Part shown: positions 7,948-17,305 of the stretch, piece by piece
How the letters are laid out: each line of letters starts with the position of its first letter
How positions within the stretch are numbered: position 1 is the stretch's first letter
NCBI GenBank assembly: GCA_902793605.1
Contig: CADBEB010000007.1
Location: forward strand, 1-64,000
Direction of reading: 5' to 3'
Length of the DNA: 64,000 nucleotides
Source of the DNA: an uncultured Eubacteriales bacterium
Lineage (GTDB): Bacteria; Bacillota; Clostridia; Christensenellales; Aristaeellaceae
Translations under genes and position numbers: made by a program
Notes under the pieces: generated by a model
Databases searched by the model: none
Told to the model about the DNA's origin: nothing
The model's input: only the letters and a program-made list of their open reading frames with translations

Positions 7948-8335
7948 TTTCCCTCCCCGTCATGCCAGGCGATCATCTTATAAAACCGTTTTATTCAGCC
8001 TTTTCAGTTCGTTAATCATAAACCAAGGAACATTCAGAATGATCTTTCAGGGCATTACTTAATGCTTTTTGGTTCTTCCTAACCTGCCGGCTGACTTGCT
8101 TCACACTGATTGCATTCAGTATACCATTGATCCTTGCTTTTATCCAGTTGTTTTTCAATGAATCCGGCCATCTTACGGCACTTTACGCATTGTCGCGGCC
8201 CACTATCATTTTTCCTGAAGTATTAAAGCGTGATGTTACCGAAGAGCTGGCAGGAGAACTGAACCTGCGCCGTTCACAGTTGACATTCGGCATCTCTCCT
8301 GATAGCATTCATCCGGTGTTTGGAAACATGGAATA

Positions 8336-8368
8336 TCAAAGAAGACTGACTGCCGCTGAACGGCAGTC
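8336..8368 (-). terminator. Terminator of the first M4 peptidase gene
   Basis: The perfect 8-bp stem GACTGCCG/CGGCAGTC with a 5-nt loop is followed on the minus strand by a T-rich tail (TCTTCTTTGATATT). It lies 68 bp after the stop. A plus-strand reading frame through 8127-8582 was not accepted as a gene. Confidence 0.48.
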
Positions 8369-8435
8369 AATCCTTCATATGTTTATTACCCGATTGCCTT
8401 CTGATAAGTTTGTCTGCACTCCCCGCCGGATCCGT

Positions 8436-11036
8436 TCAGGGAAGCTTCGGACGGGATTTCCGGTCGTTCGGCTCCTTGGATCCGCTGATTGCCTTGTCCC
8501 TGATTCCTCCGGACAGGTCGATCTTCTCCAGGCCTTCGGTGGGGATCTCCACCGTCTCGCCGCCTTTGACGTCCAGGGCTAGTGCTTTCACGAAATCCAA
8601 CGGGCTCTTGCAGTTCTTCAGCGCGTTCATCAGCTCGGCAACCAGGTCGCTCTGGAGCAGTTCGGCCCCTGTTTTCCGGATACCCGGTTCCCCTTCAGGC
8701 TCGGTCGCGTTGTCGAGGATTTTGCTCAGGTCAAACCAGTGGCCATTTACGAATACCACGATCTTCATCTGTTCGATCATGGCGCCGCCGGAATCCGCGG
8801 ACAGATAGGTCAGAAGCGGGAAAGTCAGTCCCGGTTTGCTCATGATCCGGATGAAATGGCCATCCGCGCCGGCATTGCCCATATCAGAGTAGAAGAATTC
8901 CTTTGCTTTGCCGCGCAGCCATTCCAGCAGTTCAGTCTTTTCCGGATCTTCTTTTTCCGGTTCCGGCGTGCTCTCCGGTTCATCTTTCTTTGTCATCGAT
9001 TCCATGAATGCGTTCAGCAACGTTCCAAGGAAGCCCGGTTTGTCCCCTTCCGCTGCGGGTTCCGGCGTGGGGGTCGGGGCAGAGGGAGCCAGGTCACGGA
9101 TCGCTTTCGGATAGTTGTCCAGGTTGCCGCTGCTGAGGTCAGCCATCAGGGAGGAGAGGAAAGCAAAGATCTTCTCAGTATTGACGCTGGCAAACTGTAG
9201 GATCCACTTGCCGTTATTGAAAACTTCGTTGTCCGGCAGGTTCAGGGTCAGCAGCGCTTTATCAGCTTCCACCGAAGCCGGCTCCCCGGTCATACCCAGA
9301 CGTGTTTCGTTCATCGCCTTTTCCAGCGCGTCCTCATATTTTTCCAGGCCGGTAATCTTCAGCACCCAGGGCAGCAGATCCCTGAGCTGCGCATAATCCG
9401 ATCCGGGAACCATCGCGCAGTCCACCGCGAACCAGTAGATGCGCGCTTCTTCCAGCGACATGCCGCCCTCTGCGCACAGCAGATAAGCAACCCTGTTCAG
9501 CAGGGAGGAATTCCCGTGCACGCCGCCGTGGTCGTTCGCGTCTGTCGGATCCTTGACTTCCGCGCGGTAATAGACGTCCCAGACATATTCCGGCTGCTGG
9601 AACTGGTGCGGATCGCTCATGCTGCGCACGGTGTTCCTGCTGCTTTCACCCAGCAGCCATCTGGTGTCTTCGGTGGCACCAGCCAGCATTTCACACAGGT
9701 TGCCATGAATGTCGCTGATTGCTTCATTGATTGCGCCGTAGTCGTTCTTATAGGCGTTGTAGGTCATCACGGTCCCTGTCACGCAGTGGGTGAACTCGTG
9801 GGTGGCGACATCCAGGCACTGGGCGAAGTCGTTGACCGAGCTGGAGAGGAAAGTCTGCCAGCCGTAGAACTTGCCCGCGTAGGCGGCATTGTCCACCGGA
9901 TTGTGATCTTTGTCGCAGAAATCCTTCAGGACGATGATCGGGGTCTTCTCCCCGTCCGCGCCTATCCAGCCAATGGCCTTGTAATAGTCGTAAGCGCGGC
10001 AGTACTGGTACAGTGACATCAGGCTGGTCTGGTCCCATTCCAGGTTGTCCGGGCTGTATTCCAGCACCACATGGCCGCCGTTGTACAGAAACTCCCAGCA
10101 GTCCGCTACGACAATCCTGTGCTCGATGTTCCCAAGGTAGTACATCCCCGTGCGGGTATCGCGCATCAGGGTGACGGAGATCTCGTGCTCTGTGCCGTCG
10201 GAATAATCCACATAGCCTGTATAATCGACGGGCTCCATAAATTCAAACACATAGCTGGCGTCATACCCAGCCGAGCCCGCGGCGTCTCCCGGCAGGATGG
10301 TCGGCAGGTTGTACAGGTACTCTCCGCCCTGGGTCACATAATGAGCCAGGTAAGGCAGATCCGTCCCGGATACACTGGCCGAGGGGTTGGTCGTATAAAC
10401 TGCCCAGACATAGCGGGAATCGATCTCGTCCGCTTCGATATCCAACACCCGGTCCACCGGCAGAACGATCTTCACGGTCTTTCCTTTGACCACGTCCGGT
10501 TCCGCGCTGCCGGTCTCCTTCTCATGCGTGAGTACCAGCGCTTCCGCCTCTTCAGCGGTAATGGCCTTGCTGTCCTTCGCATCTTTCCCGTCCTGAACAG
10601 CCACGGGAACGATGCTTCCGGTCAGGCCAGTCATGGTTCCGTTCACGTCCGTGATGACCTTCACAGCGCCTCCCGGGACCAGGGCGTCTTTCAGCACCTG
10701 CTGGAAGACGTAGTATGTGTTTCCGGCCGGATCATTCAGTATGCGCCAGCGCTCAAAGGCGGTCTGTCCGTCCCCGCCCAGGAGCGGAAGCACGGACCGG
10801 ATCACCCGTTCCGCGTCCTCGTAGCTTTTGATGGGCTCGCTGCTGCATGATCCACCGATGAAGGTGACCCGTCCCTTGTTCCTGTGCACGGTGACCGTTC
10901 CCCCGTTCAGGGCTTCAATCTCCTGCAGGATCGGTTCGGTCGTCTTCGCTGTTTCAGCGGTTTCCGCCAGAGAAACCCCGGCGATCGTAACCAGCATCAC
11001 CAGCGCTGTCAGTATGGCAAGCATGCGTTTAAACAT
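8436..11036 (-). CDS. Secreted M4-family (thermolysin-like) metallopeptidase with Pro-rich C-terminal extension
   Basis: This 866-residue protein has a signal peptide at about 1-25. An FTP/PepSY-like propeptide follows at about 40-210. The M4 catalytic domain has HEFTH at 413-417, the third zinc ligand in GAINEAISD (Glu438), and the DHGGVHGNSSLLN segment carrying the late catalytic His. After the peptidase comes an unusual tail with PTPTPEPA and ESTPEPEKED linkers and a C-terminal domain of unknown type. It should be exported as an inactive zymogen and cleave extracellular protein. It has a paralogue directly upstream (11268-13304), with its own promoter and terminator between them. Confidence 0.93.
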   Translation of the reverse strand: MFKRMLAILTALVMLVTIAGVSLAETAETAKTTEPILQEIEALNGGTVTVHRNKGRVTFIGGSCSSEPIKSYEDAERVIRSVLPLLGGDGQTAFERWRILNDPAGNTYYVFQQVLKDALVPGGAVKVITDVNGTMTGLTGSIVPVAVQDGKDAKDSKAITAEEAEALVLTHEKETGSAEPDVVKGKTVKIVLPVDRVLDIEADEIDSRYVWAVYTTNPSASVSGTDLPYLAHYVTQGGEYLYNLPTILPGDAAGSAGYDASYVFEFMEPVDYTGYVDYSDGTEHEISVTLMRDTRTGMYYLGNIEHRIVVADCWEFLYNGGHVVLEYSPDNLEWDQTSLMSLYQYCRAYDYYKAIGWIGADGEKTPIIVLKDFCDKDHNPVDNAAYAGKFYGWQTFLSSSVNDFAQCLDVATHEFTHCVTGTVMTYNAYKNDYGAINEAISDIHGNLCEMLAGATEDTRWLLGESSRNTVRSMSDPHQFQQPEYVWDVYYRAEVKDPTDANDHGGVHGNSSLLNRVAYLLCAEGGMSLEEARIYWFAVDCAMVPGSDYAQLRDLLPWVLKITGLEKYEDALEKAMNETRLGMTGEPASVEADKALLTLNLPDNEVFNNGKWILQFASVNTEKIFAFLSSLMADLSSGNLDNYPKAIRDLAPSAPTPTPEPAAEGDKPGFLGTLLNAFMESMTKKDEPESTPEPEKEDPEKTELLEWLRGKAKEFFYSDMGNAGADGHFIRIMSKPGLTFPLLTYLSADSGGAMIEQMKIVVFVNGHWFDLSKILDNATEPEGEPGIRKTGAELLQSDLVAELMNALKNCKSPLDFVKALALDVKGGETVEIPTEGLEKIDLSGGIRDKAISGSKEPNDRKSRPKLP

Positions 11037-11145
11037 ATGAATCCTCCTTGTTTCCAGATGTTGTTATGTCTTCCGGGATAACCTGCTGCTTCCCTCATAG
11101 GGATATACGCAGCTCATGTTGCGGGTAGCAGTTTTTTATGTATGG

Positions 11146-11174
11146 ATTATATCGCATTTTTTGTTCTTGAACAA
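11146..11174 (-). promoter_or_regulatory. Promoter of the first M4 peptidase gene
   Basis: The minus strand has TATAAT (11146-11151) with a 17-bp spacer to TTGTTC (11169-11174). The -10 is perfect and the -35 weak. It abuts the terminator of the upstream gene. Confidence 0.55.
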
Positions 11175-11175
11175 T

Positions 11176-11204
11176 AAAAACCCGGACAACCGAAGCAGTC
11201 CGGG
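11176..11204 (-). terminator. Terminator of the second M4 peptidase gene
   Basis: CCCGGAC/GTCCGGG stem, 10-nt loop, then TTTTTATTGTT on the minus strand. This is a textbook intrinsic terminator 64 bp after the stop. Confidence 0.85.
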
Positions 11205-11267
11205 CGTAAAATGGGCTCAGGGCGGAGTTTACCTTCACAGTTCTCATAGGCTGTTCCGGTATCCGGA

Positions 11268-13304
11268 TCAATGTTTTAACAGGCCTTCTTCCGGCAGTTC
11301 ATACGCGTAGCCTTCCTCGAATGTATACAACGCGTCGTCCGTTATCCCGGTATCCTGGTCCGGAATAGTCCAGCCATCCCCGGTCAGCAGCCAGTTAATT
11401 GCCTCTTCACCGTCATGAGCCGGCACTTCCAGCATAACGATGTAATCGCCTGCCGGCATGATATACAGGAAACTCTTCAGACGGGCATCCGGCCAGACGC
11501 TTTCAACCACTTCACGCTTCCGATTCAGGAAGTTCAGGCGGATAATATCGGAATACACCTGCATATCCTCCGGAAGATTTACGCAGACAGCAAAGCAGCC
11601 GTCCGCGATGACTTCCGGTTCATCGTCGGAAATCCGCGTCTCCCGGATCGCTTCCTTCAGCGTGGGAATCCACTCGTCATATCCCATCTGTTTCATGCAC
11701 CAGGGCAGCAGCTTTGCCAGCAGCGGATAGTCGATTCCGGGAACGATCGCCATGATCACATTCATCCAGTAATAGAATTCGTCTTCCACCGGCATCCCCT
11801 TCTCATGCAACCGCCAGGAAATCCGGTTCAGCAGGGAGGAATTGGCATGCACGCCGCCGCAGTCGTTTTCGTCCGTTGCCGTTTCCGCGTGGGGAAGATA
11901 ATAGCGGTCCCAGGTGTATTCAGGCTGTTCGTATTTGTGCGGATCGCTCATGCTGCGCAGGATCAGTTCCGGATCTCCCGCGCCTTCTCCTATCAGCCAC
12001 TCAGAGTCATCCGTTTCGGTGATATAGCTTTCAATCAGATTCCCCATGGTGTCGCTCAGGCCTTCGTTGATGGCTCCGCTGTCGTTGATGTAAGGCAAGT
12101 CCGACGCCAGCGTGTTGCTGACACAGTGGGTGAATTCATGTCCCAGGGTATCCAGGCATTCACCGTCGCGCTGCATCCGATTAAAACAAAATATCTGGAA
12201 TCCGCTCTGTTTGCCATCGTAGCAGGCGTTTTTAACCGGTTCGCCGTTTTCTTCGACCCAGTTCATCAGCAGCAGCGTCGGCGTTCCCTCTCCATCAGGG
12301 CCCGTCCAGCCAATCCCGTCGTAGAAATCCCAGATCTTAACCATGTTCATCATGATCAGCAGGTCCCCGTCATCACGGTTGTCATCCAGGCTGATCCGGC
12401 TGATGGTATTGTTGTTTTTAAAACCCGCATAGTCCGCGCAGACGATCTTCCGCTTCAGGTCTCCCAGGAAAACCTCTCCGGTCGCCGGGTCCGTCATCGT
12501 GGAAACCGTGATCGTTTCCTTCGTCCCGTCGAACAGGGTCACTTCGCCGGTCCAGTTGCTCTCCTCCAGTCCTTCAAACACAAACTCCGTGCCCGCTCCG
12601 GACATGGAATCGCTGGATCCGGGCTCAGAAACCGGGATCGAGAGTATATATTCTCCGTTCTCGTTCAGGTAATGTGCAACATATGCCACGTCCGTCCACT
12701 GCCAGGGATTATCGGTATAAACAACCCAGGCGTAATACGTCTGCGCGTAGCCGGCAATCGGCAGCAGCGTCTGGTGGGTCCTTCCTGTCAGTACTTTGGC
12801 ATGATCTTCCGCTGTCTGCTTTCGGACAATCTCCTCCGCTTCCTCTTCCGTGATCTCCCAAACAATATTCTCCGTGTCCGGCATGTCCCGGTATACGGTA
12901 GCGACAGCAGCGACAGCCGTCCCGTTCTTATTCACGATCAGCTTCGCAGCGCCACCGTAAACGGCCAGATCTCCCGCCTTCTGCTTGAAGGTATAGTAGG
13001 TCATGCCGTCCTCCGTGGGCCTGACCGACTCCAGAACCAGCCTCGTCGTATCGTCGCAGCCCAGCCGGTCCATCACGCTGCCCATCGCCTCCAGCGCGGC
13101 GTCCTCGTCCTTCACGTTCTCATAGAACGGCTCGTCGATCATGCGGGTTATCGATTCGCTGCCGTCCAGCATCGCGTTTATCTCATCGATGGTTTTGCCC
13201 ACCGGGCCCGAGATGGCTTCCGTCTCAGTCCCCTCCTCCGCTGCGGAAAAGAAAACCGGCAGCAGAACAAGCACTGTCAGGAATGCAAGCAATCGTTTCA
13301 TCAT
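11268..13304 (-). CDS. Secreted M4-family metallopeptidase (paralogue)
   Basis: This 678-residue protein has a signal peptide at about 1-22 and a propeptide at about 30-215. The M4 core has HEFTH at 389-393, GAINEGLSD with the third zinc ligand, and DCGGVHANSSLLN. It shares domain order with the protein at 8436-11036 but ends soon after the peptidase domain with a short beta-rich tail, lacking the Pro-rich extension. AAAGGA lies upstream; the start could also be the second Met. Tandem duplication followed by divergence is likely. It probably acts on extracellular proteins in nutrition or defence. Confidence 0.93.
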   Translation of the reverse strand: MMKRLLAFLTVLVLLPVFFSAAEEGTETEAISGPVGKTIDEINAMLDGSESITRMIDEPFYENVKDEDAALEAMGSVMDRLGCDDTTRLVLESVRPTEDGMTYYTFKQKAGDLAVYGGAAKLIVNKNGTAVAAVATVYRDMPDTENIVWEITEEEAEEIVRKQTAEDHAKVLTGRTHQTLLPIAGYAQTYYAWVVYTDNPWQWTDVAYVAHYLNENGEYILSIPVSEPGSSDSMSGAGTEFVFEGLEESNWTGEVTLFDGTKETITVSTMTDPATGEVFLGDLKRKIVCADYAGFKNNNTISRISLDDNRDDGDLLIMMNMVKIWDFYDGIGWTGPDGEGTPTLLLMNWVEENGEPVKNACYDGKQSGFQIFCFNRMQRDGECLDTLGHEFTHCVSNTLASDLPYINDSGAINEGLSDTMGNLIESYITETDDSEWLIGEGAGDPELILRSMSDPHKYEQPEYTWDRYYLPHAETATDENDCGGVHANSSLLNRISWRLHEKGMPVEDEFYYWMNVIMAIVPGIDYPLLAKLLPWCMKQMGYDEWIPTLKEAIRETRISDDEPEVIADGCFAVCVNLPEDMQVYSDIIRLNFLNRKREVVESVWPDARLKSFLYIMPAGDYIVMLEVPAHDGEEAINWLLTGDGWTIPDQDTGITDDALYTFEEGYAYELPEEGLLKH

Positions 13305-13330
13305 GGCTGATCATCCTTTCATCAGGATAT

Positions 13331-13364
13331 TTGATTAAAACCTTCCGGGTTTGTCATCCCGGAA
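13331..13364 (-). terminator. Terminator of the secreted HAD gene
   Basis: TTCCGGG/CCCGGAA stem with an 8-nt loop, followed on the minus strand by GGTTTTAATCAAAT. It lies between the secreted HAD gene and the M4 gene. Confidence 0.6.
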
Positions 13365-13416
13365 CATCATCGCTGCCATCCCGGCGAGGACTGCGGGGGG
13401 CTCTGAAGCTTCTGTT

Positions 13417-14907
13417 TTATTTCTTCGCCTGTTTTCCGGAATAGAACTCCGTTTTGGTCGGGTTTTCCTGGATCAGGACAGAGTTCTGGCGGAAGGTTTC
13501 AATCATCTCGTCCGCCGCGGCGTGGATCTTGTCAAGCGTCGTATCGCTCAGGTAGATAACCAGGGTGTATTCCTGGTATTTTTTCCCGCTGTCGATCCAT
13601 CCGCCGTGCGCTTCCTGGATCGTGTATCCGCCGAAATGCCGGATCAGGATATCCTTTGCCTGTTCCAGGGCTTCAGCCTGGGTGAACACAGGTTTGTCGG
13701 TGTCCTTGTCGTTGGTGCCCAGGTACAGCACATACTGTATACTTCCCTGTTCGGATGCTTCGGCTTCCGGGGAGGCTTCTGGCGGCTGTTCCCCGTTGGC
13801 TGCTGTTTCTGTTTCTTCCCCGGCCGCTGGCTCTTCCTTGTCCGCGAATTCATTCAGCCAGTGGAAGGAGCCGGTCTTCACAACATCGTCCCCGTAGATC
13901 GTCCGGAAGTCGTCCTTCATGGAGATCACATGATAACCGCTTTCTTCCCACTTTTCCTTCAGCGGCTGAACCTTTTCCGCACTGCCGTAGTCCCGTTCCC
14001 CGTCGTCAGCGATCAGCATGAAGGCTGCGCTCCTGTACCGGTTGTTGAAGATCGTGTAGTTATGCATACTCACGTCGCCGCTTGAGTTTCCGAAGGACAA
14101 CACCGGCTGGCGGCCGATCTCCCTGACGATGGCCTTGACCTTGTTCATTTTCAGGTTCTTGACCAACAGGCGGTCCGTCCGGACGATGTTGTCCTCGCTG
14201 GTGTAGACGTACTTCAGTCCGTCCGCGCCGTCCTCGTTTGTCGCCTCAACATCTACATCCATCCCGATAATCTGTTCATAGGGGATGTCCAGGTGACCTT
14301 CGATGTATGTCCGGCAGAGAAACCGGTCGCTGCCGCTGCAGACATAGACCTTGAAGCCGTTTTCCTGCAGGTATTCCACGACCTCGATCATCGGCAGGTA
14401 GAAAGTGTTCGCGTTCGTCATGCCTTCAAAGCCGTCTGTGTCCCGTACCAGCTGTTGTGTCACAAAATCCTGGAACTGCGTCAGCGTCATGCCGGCGTAG
14501 GCTTTCGCCGCGTGTGTGGCGTGCAGGACGTCCATCCCGTCCGGGAAGGATTTGTCCAGCGCGTGATCCCGCAGCATCCTCCCAAACTCCAGCATCTCCT
14601 CGTCCGGTGTATAGGCCGGGTCGCAGAAGATGCGCCGCTCCAGCAGGTAGTATTCCAGGTAGGTCGGATACAGCTCCGCGCAGAGTGTCCCGTCCATGTC
14701 GAACGTTGCGATCCGGTCACTTACCGGGATATAGTTCGGAGACGTCTCATTCGTTACGTCCTCTACATATTCGATCAGCGTCTTCAGCGCCGGCGCGTCC
14801 GGATTCCATTCCGAAAACACAAATCCGGCTTCCCCGGCAAACACCGGAACGGTCGTCATCGTGATCACCATCATCAGGGCCGTCAGTACCAGGATACACT
14901 TTTTCAT
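13417..14907 (-). CDS. Secreted HAD-family phosphatase with extra C-terminal domain
   Basis: This 496-residue protein has a signal peptide at 1-24. A HAD phosphatase domain of phosphoserine-phosphatase type follows: FDMDGTL with Asp70 and Asp72, motif II VCSGSD, motif III GNSSGDVSM. A linker rich in E, P and A (about 350-385) leads to a C-terminal domain of about 105 residues. That domain (YVLYLGTND start, GGYTIQEAHGGW middle) resembles DUF3574. HAD enzymes are usually cytoplasmic, so an exported one is notable. AGGAGG precedes the ATG. It may dephosphorylate external substrates; the substrate is unknown. Confidence 0.85.
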   Translation of the reverse strand: MKKCILVLTALMMVITMTTVPVFAGEAGFVFSEWNPDAPALKTLIEYVEDVTNETSPNYIPVSDRIATFDMDGTLCAELYPTYLEYYLLERRIFCDPAYTPDEEMLEFGRMLRDHALDKSFPDGMDVLHATHAAKAYAGMTLTQFQDFVTQQLVRDTDGFEGMTNANTFYLPMIEVVEYLQENGFKVYVCSGSDRFLCRTYIEGHLDIPYEQIIGMDVDVEATNEDGADGLKYVYTSEDNIVRTDRLLVKNLKMNKVKAIVREIGRQPVLSFGNSSGDVSMHNYTIFNNRYRSAAFMLIADDGERDYGSAEKVQPLKEKWEESGYHVISMKDDFRTIYGDDVVKTGSFHWLNEFADKEEPAAGEETETAANGEQPPEASPEAEASEQGSIQYVLYLGTNDKDTDKPVFTQAEALEQAKDILIRHFGGYTIQEAHGGWIDSGKKYQEYTLVIYLSDTTLDKIHAAADEMIETFRQNSVLIQENPTKTEFYSGKQAKK

Positions 14908-15000
14908 GTCAGAATACCTCCTAAATATGGTGTTTATAACAGGCAGATCAGTGATTTATATCCATTCCCTGTCCGCCCGGTGTCCGCCCGTTTTTTGTCC

Positions 15001-15798
15001 TTAAGTCTTTTGTCCGCGGATTATCATGGAAAGAGGAAATCCGTGATGATCAATGGCAGAAAACCCGGTGCCTATATCATAATCGAACTCCTGCAGTTCG
15101 GTGATTACGATCCCGTTGCTGCACATCCCGGTTATGATTTCTGACATGGAGTGGGTAAAATCGGTAAAGGTCTTGGACCGGTAAGCCTTCTGCGTCATAT
15201 AATACATTCCGCCGTTCCCTGTCCACTCATGCTCGAAATAGGAATAGACGCACTCCGTACGGTGTTTCGGATCAAACGTTTCATCACCTTCCGCAGCGAG
15301 CATATGCGTACAGGGATGTTCCTCGTTGATCACGATGATAGCTCCCGGCTTCATGCATTTCGCAACAATGGCAAAAAAGCGGTTCAGGTCCTTAAACCAG
15401 CACAGCGCGCCGATGGTAATGATCACCACATCAAACACTTCCCTGTACAGGTCGTCGATGTCATAGACATTCACGGCCTCGAACAAACAGGGCAGATTCA
15501 GTTCCCCGGCTTTCTGATTGGCGAAGGCCACCTGGTTTTCCGCAATATCAAAACCGATCCCTTTCTTTGCCTTCCCGCTTTTAACCAGGGAGAGCAGTTC
15601 CCGTCCGTTATTGCAGCAGAACTGACCGATCACAGCTCCCTCCGTACGGATCTGCTTCAGAACGCTCCTGGTTTCCTCATTGAAGAACGGATACTCCTCG
15701 TTCCGGATACGCTCCGGAATATCTGCTCCCCAGGAATCCGTCCGATTATCGAAAGCCTCTTCCCAGGCAGCTTTGTTTCCTTCGATATACTTCTCCAT
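15001..15798 (-). CDS. Class I SAM-dependent methyltransferase
   Basis: This 265-residue protein has a Rossmann-type methyltransferase core. Motif I is degenerate, IGQFCCNNGREL, instead of a Gly-rich loop. An acidic residue follows at GIGFDIAENQ, then FDVVIITIGALCWF and a GAIIVINEEHPC strand. The N-terminal helix MEKYIEGNKAAWEEAF is typical of small-molecule methyltransferases in Firmicutes. The substrate is unknown. It lies 38 bp after surE on the same strand and may be co-transcribed with it. Confidence 0.85.
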   Translation of the reverse strand: MEKYIEGNKAAWEEAFDNRTDSWGADIPERIRNEEYPFFNEETRSVLKQIRTEGAVIGQFCCNNGRELLSLVKSGKAKKGIGFDIAENQVAFANQKAGELNLPCLFEAVNVYDIDDLYREVFDVVIITIGALCWFKDLNRFFAIVAKCMKPGAIIVINEEHPCTHMLAAEGDETFDPKHRTECVYSYFEHEWTGNGGMYYMTQKAYRSKTFTDFTHSMSEIITGMCSNGIVITELQEFDYDIGTGFSAIDHHGFPLSMIIRGQKT

Positions 15799-15836
15799 GG
15801 GTTCTCCTTCCGTCCGTCATGATGGTATGAAAAGGA

Positions 15837-16559
15837 TTATGTCAGGTTCGTGACCGTTCCGACCGCGATATACTGATGGATGACCGCGTCCAGGTCGGAA
15901 TTATCCGGACCCTTCCAGATCCTCCGGGAGATACTGGTGACCGACCAGGTTTTCTCGCCGGTTTTTTCTTTCACATACTGATCATCATAAAAGTAATCGG
16001 TATTCATCGCTGCGTCCCGTACGATTCCCCTGCACTCATCCGCCGGGCAGTCCGGAATGTTGATATTCCAGATCCGGTTGGCAGGCAGCGGTTTCTCCAT
16101 ATACTCGTCCAGAAGTCCTGGCAGGTACCGGTCCACGATATCCGTCGCATCAAACGCGCTGTTGCCGTAGGATACTACAATAGCGTGAACGCCCAGGAAA
16201 GCCGCTTCGAGGGCGGCGCCGACGGTTCCGGAATACTGTATATCCGAGGAGATATTGTATCCGTGATTAATCCCGGATAAAACGACGTCGGGTTTACGGT
16301 CCATCACCGCAAGGATTCCGACCCTCGCGCAGTCAGCTGGCATCCCGTCCAGAGTATAGGCCTGGATGCCGTTCGCCCCGAAGTCGTATTCCTTTAGAAT
16401 CAGCGGCCTGTTGAAGATGCAGTGATGCGAGGCGGCACTTCGTTGCGCGTCGGGTGCGATCACGGTCACCTCCCCGAACTCGCGGGCAATCTCCGCCAGC
16501 TTGCGGATCCCGTCGGCGCCGATCCCGTCGTCATTGGTGATCAGTATCTGTTTGCTCAT
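15837..16559 (-). CDS. surE: 5'/3'-nucleotidase SurE
   Basis: This 240-residue protein starts MSKQILITNDDG, the SurE metal-binding signature (NDDG). It also has SAASHHCIF and LSGINHG, all conserved in the family. SurE removes phosphate from nucleoside 5'- and 3'-monophosphates and acts in the cytoplasm. AAAGGAG 8 bp before this ATG fixes the start; the longer open frame upstream crosses the promoter and is rejected. Full family length. Confidence 0.95.
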   Translation of the reverse strand: MSKQILITNDDGIGADGIRKLAEIAREFGEVTVIAPDAQRSAASHHCIFNRPLILKEYDFGANGIQAYTLDGMPADCARVGILAVMDRKPDVVLSGINHGYNISSDIQYSGTVGAALEAAFLGVHAIVVSYGNSAFDATDIVDRYLPGLLDEYMEKPLPANRIWNINIPDCPADECRGIVRDAAMNTDYFYDDQYVKEKTGEKTWSVTSISRRIWKGPDNSDLDAVIHQYIAVGTVTNLT

Positions 16560-16599
16560 CCGACTCTCCTTTGCATTTCCGGCACAAATAATCAATACT

Positions 16600-16627
16600 A
16601 TAATACCAGAACGAAATCCTTTTTCAA
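16600..16627 (-). promoter_or_regulatory. Promoter of surE
   Basis: The minus strand reads TTGAAA (16622-16627), a 16-bp spacer, then TATTAT (16600-16605), about 40 bp upstream of surE. Confidence 0.6.
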
Positions 16628-16837
16628 TATTCTGTCCGGATTCATTTCGATGATGCAGCAATTCACCGGTCTGCACATAGCAGATCCGGTAAAAAACACG
16701 TGGAGGCGTGATGTTCGGTCTTCCCGCTGACGTTTTTTGTGATTCCTTCAAAAGCATTCTGTCATAAAGAAAACAGTTTTAAAGATTGATGTTATTGAAC
16801 ATTACCATAATTCATCATCAATGTCATTCGGTAATGA

Positions 16838-16866
16838 TTGACCTGGATTTCTTTCTGGATTATCAT
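16838..16866 (+). promoter_or_regulatory. Promoter of the XRE-AbrB/ABC operon
   Basis: TTGACC (16838-16843), exactly 17 bp, TATCAT (16861-16866). It lies 23 bp upstream of the regulator start, which rules out any start codon inside it. Bases 16628-16837 hold nothing that I can name. Confidence 0.7.
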
Positions 16867-16888
16867 TTTTCCGAAAGGTGTGAAATGT

Positions 16889-17305
16889 ATGATCGGGAAG
16901 AATCTTCAGAAATTGCGGAGACAAAAAAAACTGACCCAGGAAGCGCTGGCGGAGAAGATCGGCGTCGCCCGGCAGACGATCGCGAAATGGGAGACGGCGG
17001 AAAGCACCCCTGACTTGGACATGGCCGGACGGCTCGCCGCCGTGCTGAATGTCGCCCTGGACGACCTGGTCAACGCTCCTTCGGAAGAACTCGACGGCAT
17101 GCCCGGCATGAGCGGCAAGCACATGTTCGGTATGGTAACCGTCGGTGACAAAGGGCAGATCGTGATCCCGGTGCGGGCCAGACGGGTGTTCAACATCAAT
17201 CCGGGAGACCAGCTGCTGGTTCTCGGCGATGAAAACCGGGGCCTTGCCCTGATGGATTCAAGATTTTTTATGGCATTTGCGGAGGGTATGAAAAATGGAT
17301 TCTGA
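16889..17305 (+). CDS. XRE-family HTH regulator fused to an AbrB-like domain
   Basis: This 138-residue protein has an XRE helix-turn-helix at about 1-60 (LTQEALAEKIGVARQTIAKW). A SpoVT/AbrB-like swapped-hairpin domain follows at about 90-130 (GDKGQIVIPVRARRVFNINP). Both are DNA-binding modules, so the protein is a transcription factor. It begins a three-gene operon and overlaps the ABC ATPase gene by 11 bp, so it probably controls its own operon in response to a transported signal or drug. AAAGGTG is the ribosome binding site. Confidence 0.9.
   Translation: MIGKNLQKLRRQKKLTQEALAEKIGVARQTIAKWETAESTPDLDMAGRLAAVLNVALDDLVNAPSEELDGMPGMSGKHMFGMVTVGDKGQIVIPVRARRVFNINPGDQLLVLGDENRGLALMDSRFFMAFAEGMKNGF

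Noticed and set aside
8127..8582. Plus-strand open frame of 151 codons
   Set aside because: Its second half is antisense to the M4 peptidase gene, it has no ribosome binding site, and a terminator hairpin lies inside it.
11415..13310. 631-codon open frame antisense to the second M4 gene
   Set aside because: A shadow of the codon bias of the true gene; composition rich in R, H and V, no start signals.
16706..16742. Possible terminator between surE and the XRE gene
   Set aside because: The T6 run is present but the preceding stem is only 4-5 bp and mismatched.
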